In this document: positions 16,902 through 26,084 of the stretch, piece after piece
How the letters are laid out: each line of letters starts with the position of its first letter
Position numbering within the stretch: the stretch's first letter is position 1
Assembly: GCF_030345075.1 (NCBI RefSeq)
Contig: NZ_CP128361.1
Coordinates: forward strand, 3,286,001 to 3,350,000
Length of the DNA stretch: 64,000 nt
Direction: 5' to 3'
Source of the DNA: Solwaraspora sp. WMMA2065
GTDB lineage: Bacteria; Actinomycetota; Actinomycetes; Mycobacteriales; Micromonosporaceae
The notes under the pieces: generated by a model
What the model was told of the DNA's origin: nothing
Databases searched by the model: none
Seen by the model: the letters and a program-made list of their open reading frames with translations, nothing else
Made by a program: the position numbers and the translations under genes

Positions 16902-18105
16902 TGCCGCTCCCGGCCCCGGTCCGGCCGGCGGCGAACCGCTGCCGGGCCAGGCTCGCCTTGAAGTTCAGCAGATGGGCGGTCGGATGTGCCATGGCTCCGG
17001 CCCGGCGCGGCAGGTTCAGCCGTTGCTGCACCGCGCGGGCGTAGATGTCCGTCTGCCGCCGGCCGGCGGCCTGCAGGCTGAACCGTTCGACGACGGTACG
17101 GCGGCCGAACTCGCCCAGCTCGGCCCGCTGCCGGGGGTCGGCGGTGCCGAGTTCGGTGAGCGCGGCGGCGACCCGGTCGGTGCCGTCGGTGCCGTCGCCG
17201 AGGCCGTAGAACCCCTGATCGAGAAAGACCGGCAGGGTCTGCGGGGTGAGCGGCAGCCAGAACCCCTGCTCGCCCTGCACGACGACGGGCTTGGCGAAGG
17301 CCATCGCGCGCAACGCCGACGACCCCATGCCGATGACGATGTCGGCGGCGGCGTACGCGTCGTGCGGGTCGAGCATCGCGCCGGTGAGGGTGACCACCTC
17401 TGCGCCCCGCTCGGCGTTGGCCTTGTCGGCCGTCTGCTGGATCTCGGCGCGGGCCTCGCCGTCACCGACGATCAGCAGCCGCATCCGCAGCGCCGGGTCG
17501 ATGCCGACCATCGCCCGGGTCGCGGCGAGCAGTCCTTCGAGTTTGAGTGCCGCCGCCAACCGGGAAACCGACACCACGGCGATCTCGTCGGCGGCGATGC
17601 CGAGGGCACGCCGGGCCGGCCCGGGATCGGCGACCGGGGCGTTGGCGTCGGTGTCGATAGGCGGTTCGATGACGTGCACCTCGGTCCGGTGCGGGCGTTC
17701 CTGGGCGGCGATCTGCTCGGTGCCGACGATCAGCGGCAGGTGCCGGGGCACCCAGGCCGGGACCTCCATGGAGAGCACGGTGACCACGAGCGGCACCCCC
17801 TGGCGCAGGTACGCGCCGTAGGCTGCCTCCAGGCTGGGCGCCCACTCGTAGGCGTGGACCAGGTCGATGCGGCGGTGCCGGACCACGGCGGCGATGGCGG
17901 CGACGTTGCGCGGTGACGGCGCCTCGCCCTTCGGTGGGGCCTGGACGAACTCCAGGCCCCACTCGTCGACCATGCTCCGCAGCTCGCCGTCCGGACCGTA
18001 GATGATCACCTCGTGCCCGAGTTTGGCCACGGTCGCCGCGATCTCGATGGCGTTGATCTGGCTTCCGCCGATCTCCATCGTGTGCAGGCAAGTGAGGATA
18101 CGCAC
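16891..18105 (-). CDS. GT4-like glycosyltransferase
   Basis: The 404-residue product has the GT-B layout: the N-terminal motif TMEIGGSQINAIEIA (about residues 9-23, the GG loop of GT4 enzymes), an inter-domain region with VVSVSRLAAALKLEGLL, and a C-terminal donor domain with MRLLIVGDGEARAEI. The classic E-x7-E acid motif is weak (GSSALRAMAFAKPVVV), so the acceptor/donor assignment is loose. The GTG at 18105 has AAAGGGAC upstream, and a perfect inverted repeat lies immediately beyond this ribosome binding site. It is the first gene of the glycosyltransferase-flippase-glycosyltransferase run. Confidence 0.82.
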   Translation of the reverse strand: MRILTCLHTMEIGGSQINAIEIAATVAKLGHEVIIYGPDGELRSMVDEWGLEFVQAPPKGEAPSPRNVAAIAAVVRHRRIDLVHAYEWAPSLEAAYGAYLRQGVPLVVTVLSMEVPAWVPRHLPLIVGTEQIAAQERPHRTEVHVIEPPIDTDANAPVADPGPARRALGIAADEIAVVSVSRLAAALKLEGLLAATRAMVGIDPALRMRLLIVGDGEARAEIQQTADKANAERGAEVVTLTGAMLDPHDAYAAADIVIGMGSSALRAMAFAKPVVVQGEQGFWLPLTPQTLPVFLDQGFYGLGDGTDGTDRVAAALTELGTADPRQRAELGEFGRRTVVERFSLQAAGRRQTDIYARAVQQRLNLPRRAGAMAHPTAHLLNFKASLARQRFAAGRTGAGSGSDS

Positions 18106-18120
18106 CTAGTGTCCCTTTCA

Positions 18121-18167
18121 GTCGCGGCGAAGCCGCCCTGCCGATGATTCAACGGCTTCGCCGCGAC
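18121..18167. terminator. Perfect 15-bp inverted repeat between polysaccharide genes
   Basis: GTCGCGGCGAAGCCG (18121-18135) pairs perfectly with CGGCTTCGCCGCGAC (18153-18167), loop 17 bases. It lies just after the stop of the 1572-residue protein gene and just before the ribosome binding site of the next leftward gene. There is no T-run, so it could be a terminator, an RNA-stability element or an attenuator. Confidence 0.7.
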
Positions 18168-18172
18168 TGTCC

Positions 18173-21100
18173 TCAAGAGTTAGGCGTGAACACGACATCT
18201 ACCCAGTAGTTGTGGTTGACCGAGTGGCCGGGGAACACCCAGCCGTACGGGTCGTAGTGGTACACACCCCCGCCGACCAGCACGTGCAGCGGCGACCGGT
18301 CCAGTTCGGTCTCGGCGAACTGGTTGGCCGTCACCGCGTACTGGCCGACCGATGTGTGGTATGAGGCCACATAGGTGGTGTTCGCGAGAATAGGCACCGG
18401 CTGGTCGAAAGTGACCGTCTGCCAGCCGGATTCCGTCTCGTCGGTGAACTCCGCCGTCGCCAACCGGACACCTTCCGCCGTCCAGAGCGAGCCACGGTGC
18501 GTACCGGTGTTGGCCGGGCCCTTGTAGAACCGGACACCGGTGATCTGGCCGGCGACGTCGGAGCGGAACCGCACCCCTACCTCAACCGCGTCCTCGTCGG
18601 CCCAGTTCACCGCCGCGGGCACGTCTTCCGGGCCGAAGATGCTGACCGGTGGCGCCGACGGGTCGGGGCTCGGGGTCGGCTCAGGGCTCGGCGACGGCGA
18701 GCCGGTCGGGGTCGGCTCCACGGTCGGACTCGGCTCGGTCGACGGCGATGGTCCCGTCGACGGCGTCGGCGACGGTCCGGCCGGTGACGGACTGGTGGTC
18801 GGCGTGGGGTCGGGGTCGGCCCCACCGGCACCGGGGACGTACAGCGGGTCGACCCAGTAGTTCGCCGAGTTGTACGTCCCGGTGGGGAACCCGCCGCCCG
18901 AGCCGTACCGGTAGACACCGTTGTCCCCCGCCGGGGCACTCAACTGGCCACGGCTGTAACCGGAGTTGAAGAACCCGGCATCGAACGCGTAGTTGCCGTT
19001 CGGCGCGTAGTACGACAACACGTACGTCGTACCCGCCGACACCGCCACCGGCTCAGCGAACGCCGCCGCCTGCCAACCCGCACCCTCACCCTCCGGGAAC
19101 GTCACCTCCGCCAACGGCGCACCACCACCGACCGGCCACAACCGACCGACCTGGCCACCGGTGTTCCCCGGCCCCCGGTAGAACCGCATCCCGACCACCT
19201 CACCGTCCACCGACGGGGTGAACTTGACGCCCACCTCCACCGGCTCGCTCTCACCGACCGACGACTGCTGCGGGACCGCGTCCGGCTCGAACAGGGTCAC
19301 CACGTCGTCGGAGAAGGTCGTGGTGAACGACCAGGTGTGCGGCTGCGCCATCGGCACCCCGCCGCTGCTGGCCCGTACCGAGGCGGTGTAGGTGTGCAAC
19401 GACTGCAGCGCGGTGTCCGGGGTGAACGTCGCGAGTCGAGTCGTCTGGTCGTAGGCCACCGTGCCGGCGACCGGCTCGGCCGCCGCGTCGAACAGCTCGA
19501 ACTCCAGCGACGACTCGTCGATGTCGATGTCGAAGTGGGCGGAGGCCACCACCTCGGCCGCCACGCCGGTGGCCCCGGACGTCGGTACGGTCGCGGTGAC
19601 CGCCGGTCCGACCTCGCCCGGCCTGCCGGTCGGCGACGGGGATGGTGTCGGCTCCGAGAGCGTATCGGTCGGCAGGAAGTACGGGTCGATCCAGTAGTTC
19701 GCCGCACCGTACGTCTGGGTGGGGAAGCCACCGCCGACGTTGTAGTTGAACACGCCGTTGTTCTCCGTCGGGGAGCTCAGCGGGCCACGGCTGTAGCCGG
19801 AGTCGAAGAATCCAGGGTCGTAGGCGTAGTTGCCGTTCGGTGCATAGTACGACAACACGTACGTCGTACCCGCCGACACCGCCACCGGCTCGGCGAACGC
19901 CGCCGCCTGCCAACCCGTACCGCCGCCCTCCGGGAACGTCACCTCCGCCAGCGGCGCACCACCACCGACCGGCCACAACCGACCGACCTGACTACCCACG
20001 TTCCCCGGCCCCCGGTAGAACCGCATCCCGACCACCTCACCGTCCACCGACGGAGTGAACTTGACGCCCACCTCCACCGGGTCGCTCTCCCCGACCGAGG
20101 GATGTTGCGGGACCACGTCCGGCTCGAACAGGGTCACCACCTGATCGGAGAAGCTCGAGGTGAACGACCACGAGTACGGCGCGTTCATCGGCACGTCGGC
20201 GTCGTCACGTGCGGTAACCGTCGCGGTATACGTCGTCTGCTCGGTCAGCGGCACCACCGGGGTGAAGGTGGCCCGGCGGGCCGCGGCGTCGTAGCTGACG
20301 GCACCGGGCACCGGCTCGTCGGCCGGGCCGACCAACGTGAAGTCGATGCTGGCCTCGTCGACCGGCTTGCTGAATACGGTCGACGGGGTCACGTCAGCCG
20401 GCACGTTAGCCGCGTCCGCGATCGGCACCGTCGACGACACCGTGGGTGGCGCGTCGTCGGCGGTCACGAAGGTCACGTCGGCGTAGTAGTTGGTCGAACC
20501 CCACGAGTTGTTCGGGAAGCCCGCCTCGTCCTCCCGGTAGACGCCGTTGCCCACCGTGCCTTCGGTGGCGGGCGCCAGCAGCGGGCCGGAGACGTGGTCG
20601 GTCAGGAAGTAGCCGCCGTCGCTGGCGTACCGGCCTTCCGGCGCGAAGTAGGAGACCACGTAACTGGTACCGGCGGAGACCGGGACCGGGGTCGACAGGC
20701 TGACCTGCTGCCAGCCGGTCTCGGTCTCGTCTGTGAACACCGCCGTGGCCAGCACCGAACCGCCGTTGGTCCAGAGCGTGCCCCGGTGCTCGCCACCGTT
20801 GCCCTCGCCCTTGTAGAAACGCAGGCCGGTGATCAGACCGTCGATCTGGGGGGTGAACCGCACGCCGACCTCGACCGCCGGCTGGGTGCTCAGCGGCTCG
20901 CCGTCCGGTCGGCCGTTGTCGGTCTCGACGAACGCCGGGGTGTCCGGCACCGCCTGGCCGAACAGCGAGTACGGCCCGGATACCGACAGGGCGACCGGGT
21001 CGGACGGGGCGCCGATGTTGCCGCTGTCGTCGACTGCCCGCGCCAGCACCACCTGCGAGACGGTGTCGGTGGGCAGGAACTCGTACGTCCAGGAATGCGT

Positions 21101-22891
21101 ACCGGTGGTGGCCGGGTGCCAGGTGCCGCCGCCGTCGGTGGAGACCTCGACACCGGCGACCAGCCCGCCGCCGGCGTCGGACGCGGTACCGGTGACCGTG
21201 ACCGGCGCGCCGTGGGCCACGGCGCTGCCGTCGGTCGGTCCGGTGATCGTCACGTTGGGCGCCAGAGCGTCGGCGGACTCACCGGTCACCACGATCCCGC
21301 TCATCGGGGTGGTCGGGGCCGCGCCCATGTCGGCGAAGAGATTGACCGTGGCCTGCTGGATCGCGTCGTCGGCCGGCGCACCCGAGCCGCCGTCGTGGTA
21401 GGCGTCGAGCCCCCACGCCCACTGGATGGTGCCGGCGCCGAAGACCAGCGCACCGCTCGGCGCCCGGTACATCGTCATGTGGTGGGTGGTCTCCCCCGGC
21501 TTGTTCTCCGGGCCGTAGCCGACGAGGTACTCGGGGGTGTGGCCGGTCGTGGTGGAGAGCCGGAAGGTGCCGGCCGGCCGGAAGCCGTTGTCGAGATCCT
21601 CGTTGGACTCGTAGCCGACGGTGTGCGGTGCCAGGGTGGCGGTCTGGCCTGGAGCCAGCTCGGCCACACCGGTGTGCCGCCAGAACCGCAGTCTGCCCTG
21701 CTCGGCGGGGACCTGCATGGCCAGGTCGGTGTTGTTGGCCATGTAGAGGTTGCCGACCAGCGCGTTCTCCGGCTCACGCAGCTCGCCGGTCGGGAAGCGC
21801 GGGTCACGCCACACGCCGGTCCACTCGTCCGACGGGTCGATCCGCGCGTTGTCCCAGGTCTCCTTGTAGCAGACCAGCGTGCGGTACGGCGTACCGTTGC
21901 CGTCGACGCTGTCCTCCCAGCGGACCTTCCAGTAGACCTCATTGCCGGTGAAGAACGCCAGGTGCACCCCGGCGTCGCGGGCCGCCTCGACGTTGGCCCG
22001 CTGCTGCGGCGACCAGTACTCGTCGTGCCCGACGGAGACGTACACTTCGTGGTTGAGCAGCGACTCACCACGGACATCCGCGTCGAGCCCACTGATGTAG
22101 CTGACGTCGTATCCGTTGCGCTCCAGGAACCGGATCATCGGATACTCGTTGGCGAAGAGGAAGTCGCGCCCCTGCTGAGCGCCCCGGGTGGCGAACGGCC
22201 GGTTGTAGCTGAGCTTGTAGGCGCGGTATGTCGGGCCTTCCCCCCAGTAGAAGTCCGCACCGCCGTAGCGGTTGTACGCCTGCCAGGTGGTGTCGGAGGT
22301 CTGGAACACCAACTTCGAGGTGCTGGTGTCGTCGCGCACGATGAACGGGATGTGGCTGTCGCCGCCGGTGTCCGAGCGGACGAGCCGGGCGATGTAGACC
22401 CCGGAGACGGCGTCGACCGGTACGTCCCAGGTTGCACCGACCTGCCAGGTGCCACAGTCGAAGATCTGGGTGTCGGTGGCGTGCACACAGTCAGCGTCGG
22501 CGTTGGCCGCCAACGGCAGGCTCGGGGTCAGGGTCGCCCACTCGCGTGCGCCGTCGCCGCCGTACCAGCCGAGCCGGTAGACCTTGATCGTGTACGCGGA
22601 CGCCTCGGTGCGCACCTTGAAACCGATTTGTTCCCCGGCGTTCACGCTTATCGAGGTTGCGAAGCCCTGGATCGTGGGGTCACCGACCCCGGAGATGTCC
22701 CACACCGAACTCGGCGTTCCCGACTTGCTGTTCTCACAGGCGATCACGTTGATCGGAGGTGCGCATGGATCGGTGGACGCAGATGCCGCCGGCATCGCGA
22801 TCATCAGGGTCGCCATCATGACGATGGCGGTCGCGACGGCGACGAAGTGCCGCCGGCCGCGATCTACAAATTGAGATACGCCCGCTCTCAC
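18173..22891 (-). CDS. Very large exported protein: DMF-amidase-beta-like domain plus four DUF4082 modules
   Basis: The 1572-residue product has a signal peptide (about 1-39, cleavage after ASA). Residues about 55-525 resemble the C-terminal domain of the N,N-dimethylformamidase beta-subunit family (YRLGWYGGDGAR, YNRPFATRGAQQ, VSVGHDEYWSPQQR, FFTGNEVYWKVRWE). Then come an Ig-like domain (545-640), DUF4082 copy 1 (643-808), an SbsA-type Ig-like domain (814-912), DUF4082 copy 2 (920-1072), a second SbsA-type domain (1095-1192), DUF4082 copy 3 (1199-1351), a Pro/Ser/Thr linker (1359-1415) and DUF4082 copy 4 (1416-1570). Copies 2 and 3 are nearly identical. GTG start with GAAGGGAC upstream. Probably secreted and attached to or acting on surface glycan; no enzymatic activity can be asserted. 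Confidence 0.85.
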   Translation of the reverse strand: MRAGVSQFVDRGRRHFVAVATAIVMMATLMIAMPAASASTDPCAPPINVIACENSKSGTPSSVWDISGVGDPTIQGFATSISVNAGEQIGFKVRTEASAYTIKVYRLGWYGGDGAREWATLTPSLPLAANADADCVHATDTQIFDCGTWQVGATWDVPVDAVSGVYIARLVRSDTGGDSHIPFIVRDDTSTSKLVFQTSDTTWQAYNRYGGADFYWGEGPTYRAYKLSYNRPFATRGAQQGRDFLFANEYPMIRFLERNGYDVSYISGLDADVRGESLLNHEVYVSVGHDEYWSPQQRANVEAARDAGVHLAFFTGNEVYWKVRWEDSVDGNGTPYRTLVCYKETWDNARIDPSDEWTGVWRDPRFPTGELREPENALVGNLYMANNTDLAMQVPAEQGRLRFWRHTGVAELAPGQTATLAPHTVGYESNEDLDNGFRPAGTFRLSTTTGHTPEYLVGYGPENKPGETTHHMTMYRAPSGALVFGAGTIQWAWGLDAYHDGGSGAPADDAIQQATVNLFADMGAAPTTPMSGIVVTGESADALAPNVTITGPTDGSAVAHGAPVTVTGTASDAGGGLVAGVEVSTDGGGTWHPATTGTHSWTYEFLPTDTVSQVVLARAVDDSGNIGAPSDPVALSVSGPYSLFGQAVPDTPAFVETDNGRPDGEPLSTQPAVEVGVRFTPQIDGLITGLRFYKGEGNGGEHRGTLWTNGGSVLATAVFTDETETGWQQVSLSTPVPVSAGTSYVVSYFAPEGRYASDGGYFLTDHVSGPLLAPATEGTVGNGVYREDEAGFPNNSWGSTNYYADVTFVTADDAPPTVSSTVPIADAANVPADVTPSTVFSKPVDEASIDFTLVGPADEPVPGAVSYDAAARRATFTPVVPLTEQTTYTATVTARDDADVPMNAPYSWSFTSSFSDQVVTLFEPDVVPQHPSVGESDPVEVGVKFTPSVDGEVVGMRFYRGPGNVGSQVGRLWPVGGGAPLAEVTFPEGGGTGWQAAAFAEPVAVSAGTTYVLSYYAPNGNYAYDPGFFDSGYSRGPLSSPTENNGVFNYNVGGGFPTQTYGAANYWIDPYFLPTDTLSEPTPSPSPTGRPGEVGPAVTATVPTSGATGVAAEVVASAHFDIDIDESSLEFELFDAAAEPVAGTVAYDQTTRLATFTPDTALQSLHTYTASVRASSGGVPMAQPHTWSFTTTFSDDVVTLFEPDAVPQQSSVGESEPVEVGVKFTPSVDGEVVGMRFYRGPGNTGGQVGRLWPVGGGAPLAEVTFPEGEGAGWQAAAFAEPVAVSAGTTYVLSYYAPNGNYAFDAGFFNSGYSRGQLSAPAGDNGVYRYGSGGGFPTGTYNSANYWVDPLYVPGAGGADPDPTPTTSPSPAGPSPTPSTGPSPSTEPSPTVEPTPTGSPSPSPEPTPSPDPSAPPVSIFGPEDVPAAVNWADEDAVEVGVRFRSDVAGQITGVRFYKGPANTGTHRGSLWTAEGVRLATAEFTDETESGWQTVTFDQPVPILANTTYVASYHTSVGQYAVTANQFAETELDRSPLHVLVGGGVYHYDPYGWVFPGHSVNHNYWVDVVFTPNS
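18839..20134 (-). repeat. Long internal direct repeat (period 837 bases) encoding DUF4082 copies 2 and 3
   Basis: DNA of about 459 bases at 18839-19297 recurs at 19676-20134 with only scattered differences, offset exactly 837 bases (279 codons). For example CGTACGTCGTACCCGCCGAC begins at 19021 and again at 19858. The intervening SbsA-type Ig-like module is less conserved, pointing to a recent duplication or gene conversion of the DUF4082 part. Confidence 0.85.
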
Positions 22892-23170
22892 CGAATGTCC
22901 CTTCAGGAGCCAGCCCGACGCGATACCGCGTGCCTCCCCCAGCTACGCAGCGCCGACGCTACCAGCGTGAGTCAACCTCACAACCGGGCATGTATCTGAC
23001 CCTCGGCGCGACCCGGACAGCCCACCCATCACCCATTCGGACAACCGGGCCCAGGGCAACGCGTAATGATCCGCATTCACACGGTTAGTTGATAGACGTT
23101 CTTTGAGATGTCGGATCGACGACCGGGGTGGCCAATGAACCGGGTTTCTCGGGCACCGGCACCGGCTTCG

Positions 23171-24541
23171 TTACGAACCGAACCACCGGGGCGTGGACGT
23201 CCGCACCCGCAACGCCGGGTGACTAAGCCGCCACACAGCACCGCACATGCCCACCATCAACGACATCGCGGTAGCGTAGGTACTGAAGCTCAGCGAGTCG
23301 AAGGTGAAGCCTGCCGCGATCGCGACCAGCTGCACCGCGACGAGGATCGAGCATAGGTGCCGGTCACGCTCCGACGTCGACCTGCGCCGGGCGAGTAGCG
23401 CGACGACGATCGCGGTGACGTGCAGCGCGGCGAGCACCACGACCCCGATCACCCCGTTGGTCAGGGCGAAGGCCAGCCACTGGTTGTCGAGGTACTGGTA
23501 CTGCGGGGACACCCACGTCCCGGTCCCCCGCCCGAACCACGGTCGTTGGGTGAAGTAGTACCCGACCATGTCGTACCGCTCGGTCCGCGAGGTGATGCTC
23601 GGGTCTGTGCTCGCCCCGAGGAACATGTTGGTGATCGTGGTGACGAGTGACGGCTTCGCCACCGCCATTCCGGCGAACATGACCAGACCCAGCGCCATCA
23701 TGTTGTAGCGCATCCGCCACGCCCAGCTGGGCATCAGGACGAGCAGCACGATCGCCAACGCCACGAATCCGGTCCGGGACATCGTCGCCGGGATCGCCGC
23801 TGCGATGAGCAATGCCAGGAATGCGAACATCTGCCGTTGTCGGGAAGTAGCCGAAAAACGTGCAAAGTGGATCGCGAACGGCAGCGCCATCGCCATCAAC
23901 AGACTGAACTCGATGTAGTGGAAGGTCGTGCTGGGCACCCGTACGCCGCCGCCACGAATCTCCAGGCCGACGACCCAGCCTTTCATCTGCAAACCAGGCA
24001 CCCGCATGTACTGGGTAAGATCAAAGTACAAGAACGCCTGAATCAGCCCGACCACGGCGACGAAGGCACAGCAGTAGACAAACACCCGCAATACGCCGTC
24101 AAGACGGTCCCAGTTGGGCATGCCGTCGGCGGTCAACAGGATCACCCCGGAGATCGCCGCTGCGGTCAGCATCCAGCGGTCCGCCGAGTTCGCCTCCATC
24201 ACGGTCAGCCCGCGGAGGAAGCCGACCGCGTACGACAGCAGCATCGACAGCAGGAAGGCCAGGATCGCCCAACGCAGCGGTTGCGGTCCGGTGAGCACCA
24301 ACCGCGAGTTGAGCCGGGCCGTCATCCACCAGAACCACATCAGGATCGCCACGACCAACGCCGGGCGCCCCAGATCGGTCATTCCGGGCAGAATAAGGTG
24401 CGACGGGATCAGTGTCAGCAGACAGACCATCAGCGACAACATGACCGGCGCGTCGATCCTGGTCAGCCTGCGGCGGGTCACATAAGTGCGCTCGCTGATC
24501 CATGCCGGTTCGAGGTCTGCCGGGTGAACCCCGGACGACAT
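23171..24541 (-). CDS. O-antigen ligase/polymerase-like (Wzy-type) membrane protein
   Basis: The product of about 456 residues has ten or more hydrophobic segments and a long extracytoplasmic loop before the end of the protein containing TERYDMVGYYFTQRPWFGRG and GTWVSPQYQYLDNQWLAFAL, the arrangement of the Wzy/WaaL (O-antigen ligase) family. This class polymerises or ligates lipid-linked oligosaccharide outside the membrane. The ATG at 24541 follows the stop of the Wzz-like gene by 17 bases; a longer frame from 24622 would overlap that gene. It lies last in a leftward wzz-wzy pair. Confidence 0.8.
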   Translation of the reverse strand: MSSGVHPADLEPAWISERTYVTRRRLTRIDAPVMLSLMVCLLTLIPSHLILPGMTDLGRPALVVAILMWFWWMTARLNSRLVLTGPQPLRWAILAFLLSMLLSYAVGFLRGLTVMEANSADRWMLTAAAISGVILLTADGMPNWDRLDGVLRVFVYCCAFVAVVGLIQAFLYFDLTQYMRVPGLQMKGWVVGLEIRGGGVRVPSTTFHYIEFSLLMAMALPFAIHFARFSATSRQRQMFAFLALLIAAAIPATMSRTGFVALAIVLLVLMPSWAWRMRYNMMALGLVMFAGMAVAKPSLVTTITNMFLGASTDPSITSRTERYDMVGYYFTQRPWFGRGTGTWVSPQYQYLDNQWLAFALTNGVIGVVVLAALHVTAIVVALLARRRSTSERDRHLCSILVAVQLVAIAAGFTFDSLSFSTYATAMSLMVGMCGAVWRLSHPALRVRTSTPRWFGS

Positions 24542-24560
24542 CACCGGGTCCTGCCCTCGG

Positions 24561-25778
24561 TCATCGTGCCTGGCTGCCGTTCTTGGACGTCTCCGACGGC
24601 GTCCACTGCTCACGGCCAGCACCGGCCTTGGGCAGGATTATCGTCGCGTCGTCACGGACCGCGCGAATCACTGCGGTCTCGTCGTTGGCCGACGGCGTGA
24701 CCGGCTGCTGGGTGGCTGGCTGCGGCTGGGGCGGCTGTTGCGGGCCAGCTGACCGTTGCTGCGTGGGCAGCTGCGAGCCGGAGGCCTCCCCGTCAGCATT
24801 GTCGGCCCGGTCGTCGACCGCCCGGAAGGTCAGCGAGCCACTACCAGCGGGCCCGCCGATCTGCACCGGACCGCCGACCAGCCCGCTACCGGCCACCGGT
24901 GCCTCACCCGGCGACGGCTCGGCGCCTCGATGCTCATCCGGACGGCTCGTTGAACGGCTCTCCTGGCGACCCTGCGAGGCGTTGCCGGAGCTGTAGACAC
25001 CGCCGGACTTGCTCGCCGCCACGCCGTCGCGGTCACTCGCCCGCGGGCTCGGGACCGGCTGTGGGCGCGACACCGACCGCGTCTGATCGGTCCGCCCGGA
25101 CATCGGTGGAATGGTGATCGTCTCGTCGGTGCCGGTGGTGACCGGCGCAGCAGCCACTGGACGGGGCCGGCGCCGCCGTAGCAGTCCGTCGATCCCGATG
25201 GTGAGCGCCGCGCTGAGCAGGACGCCGACCCCGGCGACCGCGATCATCGCCCGGTTGACCTTGGAATTGGCCTCCTGGATGTTGTCACCCCGGTCGAGAC
25301 GACGTGCGGTGATGAAGCTCTCCTCGTTCGCGCCGTAGTCGGCCTGCAGCCCGACCACGCTCGCCTCCAACCGGCGCACGACCTCCTCGGTCGTCTCGGT
25401 GGCCTGCTCCTCGGACTCGCCGACCACCTCGATGGTCATGATCGGCTGCTGGTTGTCGAGGGTGATCGCGACGCTCTCGCTGAGACCGGCGGCGTCCAAC
25501 TGCTTGAGCACGGCCTGGTCCTGCACCGTAAGGGCGGCGGCCCGGCTCAGCGACCCCAGCCCCAGCTCCAGCCAGGGGTTACGGGGAGTAGTAGGGGCAT
25601 CCTCGTCCGGGGCGGTGTTGGCTGCGGTGGGCGGGATCAGCTGAACGTATGATGTCGCGATATAGTCCGGTTCGACGCTCATTCGGGTCCATCCGGCAGC
25701 CGCGACCGAGATGAGCAGCAGCGGTGCCGCGATGTACCACCGCCGGAACAGCAGTTTGGTGAGATCCCAAAAGTCCAC
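24561..25778 (-). CDS. Wzz/GumC-type chain-length determinant protein without kinase domain
   Basis: The 405-residue product starts VDFWDLTKLLFRRWYIAAPL, the usual Wzz N-terminus, with membrane segments at about 17-33 and 177-198 flanking an extracytoplasmic region with coiled-coil character (TETTEEVVRRLEASVVGLQ). The C-terminal 200 residues are a Pro/Gln/Ser-rich, apparently disordered cytoplasmic tail. No Walker motifs and no tyrosine cluster are seen, so a BY-kinase partner is missing. The GTG at 25778 is preferred because GGAAGGA precedes it; an upstream frame to 25964 encodes nothing Wzz-like. It should set polymer length with the Wzy-like protein encoded next to it. Confidence 0.82.
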   Translation of the reverse strand: MDFWDLTKLLFRRWYIAAPLLLISVAAAGWTRMSVEPDYIATSYVQLIPPTAANTAPDEDAPTTPRNPWLELGLGSLSRAAALTVQDQAVLKQLDAAGLSESVAITLDNQQPIMTIEVVGESEEQATETTEEVVRRLEASVVGLQADYGANEESFITARRLDRGDNIQEANSKVNRAMIAVAGVGVLLSAALTIGIDGLLRRRRPRPVAAAPVTTGTDETITIPPMSGRTDQTRSVSRPQPVPSPRASDRDGVAASKSGGVYSSGNASQGRQESRSTSRPDEHRGAEPSPGEAPVAGSGLVGGPVQIGGPAGSGSLTFRAVDDRADNADGEASGSQLPTQQRSAGPQQPPQPQPATQQPVTPSANDETAVIRAVRDDATIILPKAGAGREQWTPSETSKNGSQAR

Positions 25779-26084
25779 TGCTGTCCTTCCATTGGGTGGC
25801 GAGGTCGGGGCGCTCGTCTTCCATCGTATGGCCAGCCGAGAAGCATGAAGGTACGGCGTGGGACGTGGAGGCCCGCGCCGGGGTTCAGTGTCCGGGCCGT
25901 GCGGGCACCTCCGCAAGCCTCCGGTCGCCGCCCCATCCCGGACATATGTCCCGTTACGCCACACCGAACGACCGAGCAGTACCGAGAGTCACCAACGCGA
26001 CACCTCCGGCCCCCACCGTCAGGGGGACATACCAGTGGGCCGGGTGGATGCCCAGGGCGTCCACCCGGCCCGTCGGATCGAACC
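25779..26084. other. Intergenic region upstream of the wzz-like gene
   Basis: About 306 bases between two leftward genes. It holds a strong hairpin directly after the stop of the 26085 gene (listed separately) and presumably the promoter for the wzz/wzy pair. No clear -35/-10 pair and no credible coding frame were found. Confidence 0.4.
26037..26071 (-). terminator. Hairpin terminator candidate
   Basis: GGGCCGGGTGGA (26037-26048) pairs with TCCACCCGGCCC (26060-26071), loop 11 bases. It lies 13 bases past the stop of the leftward gene ending at 26085. No T-run is present, as usual for high-GC actinomycete terminators. Confidence 0.7.

Noticed and set aside
19337-22999. A 1220-codon open frame on the plus strand opposite the giant exported protein
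   Set aside because: The translation is Arg/Gly/Val-rich without any domain, whereas the minus-strand frame has a signal peptide and known modules; it is a shadow due to GC codon bias.
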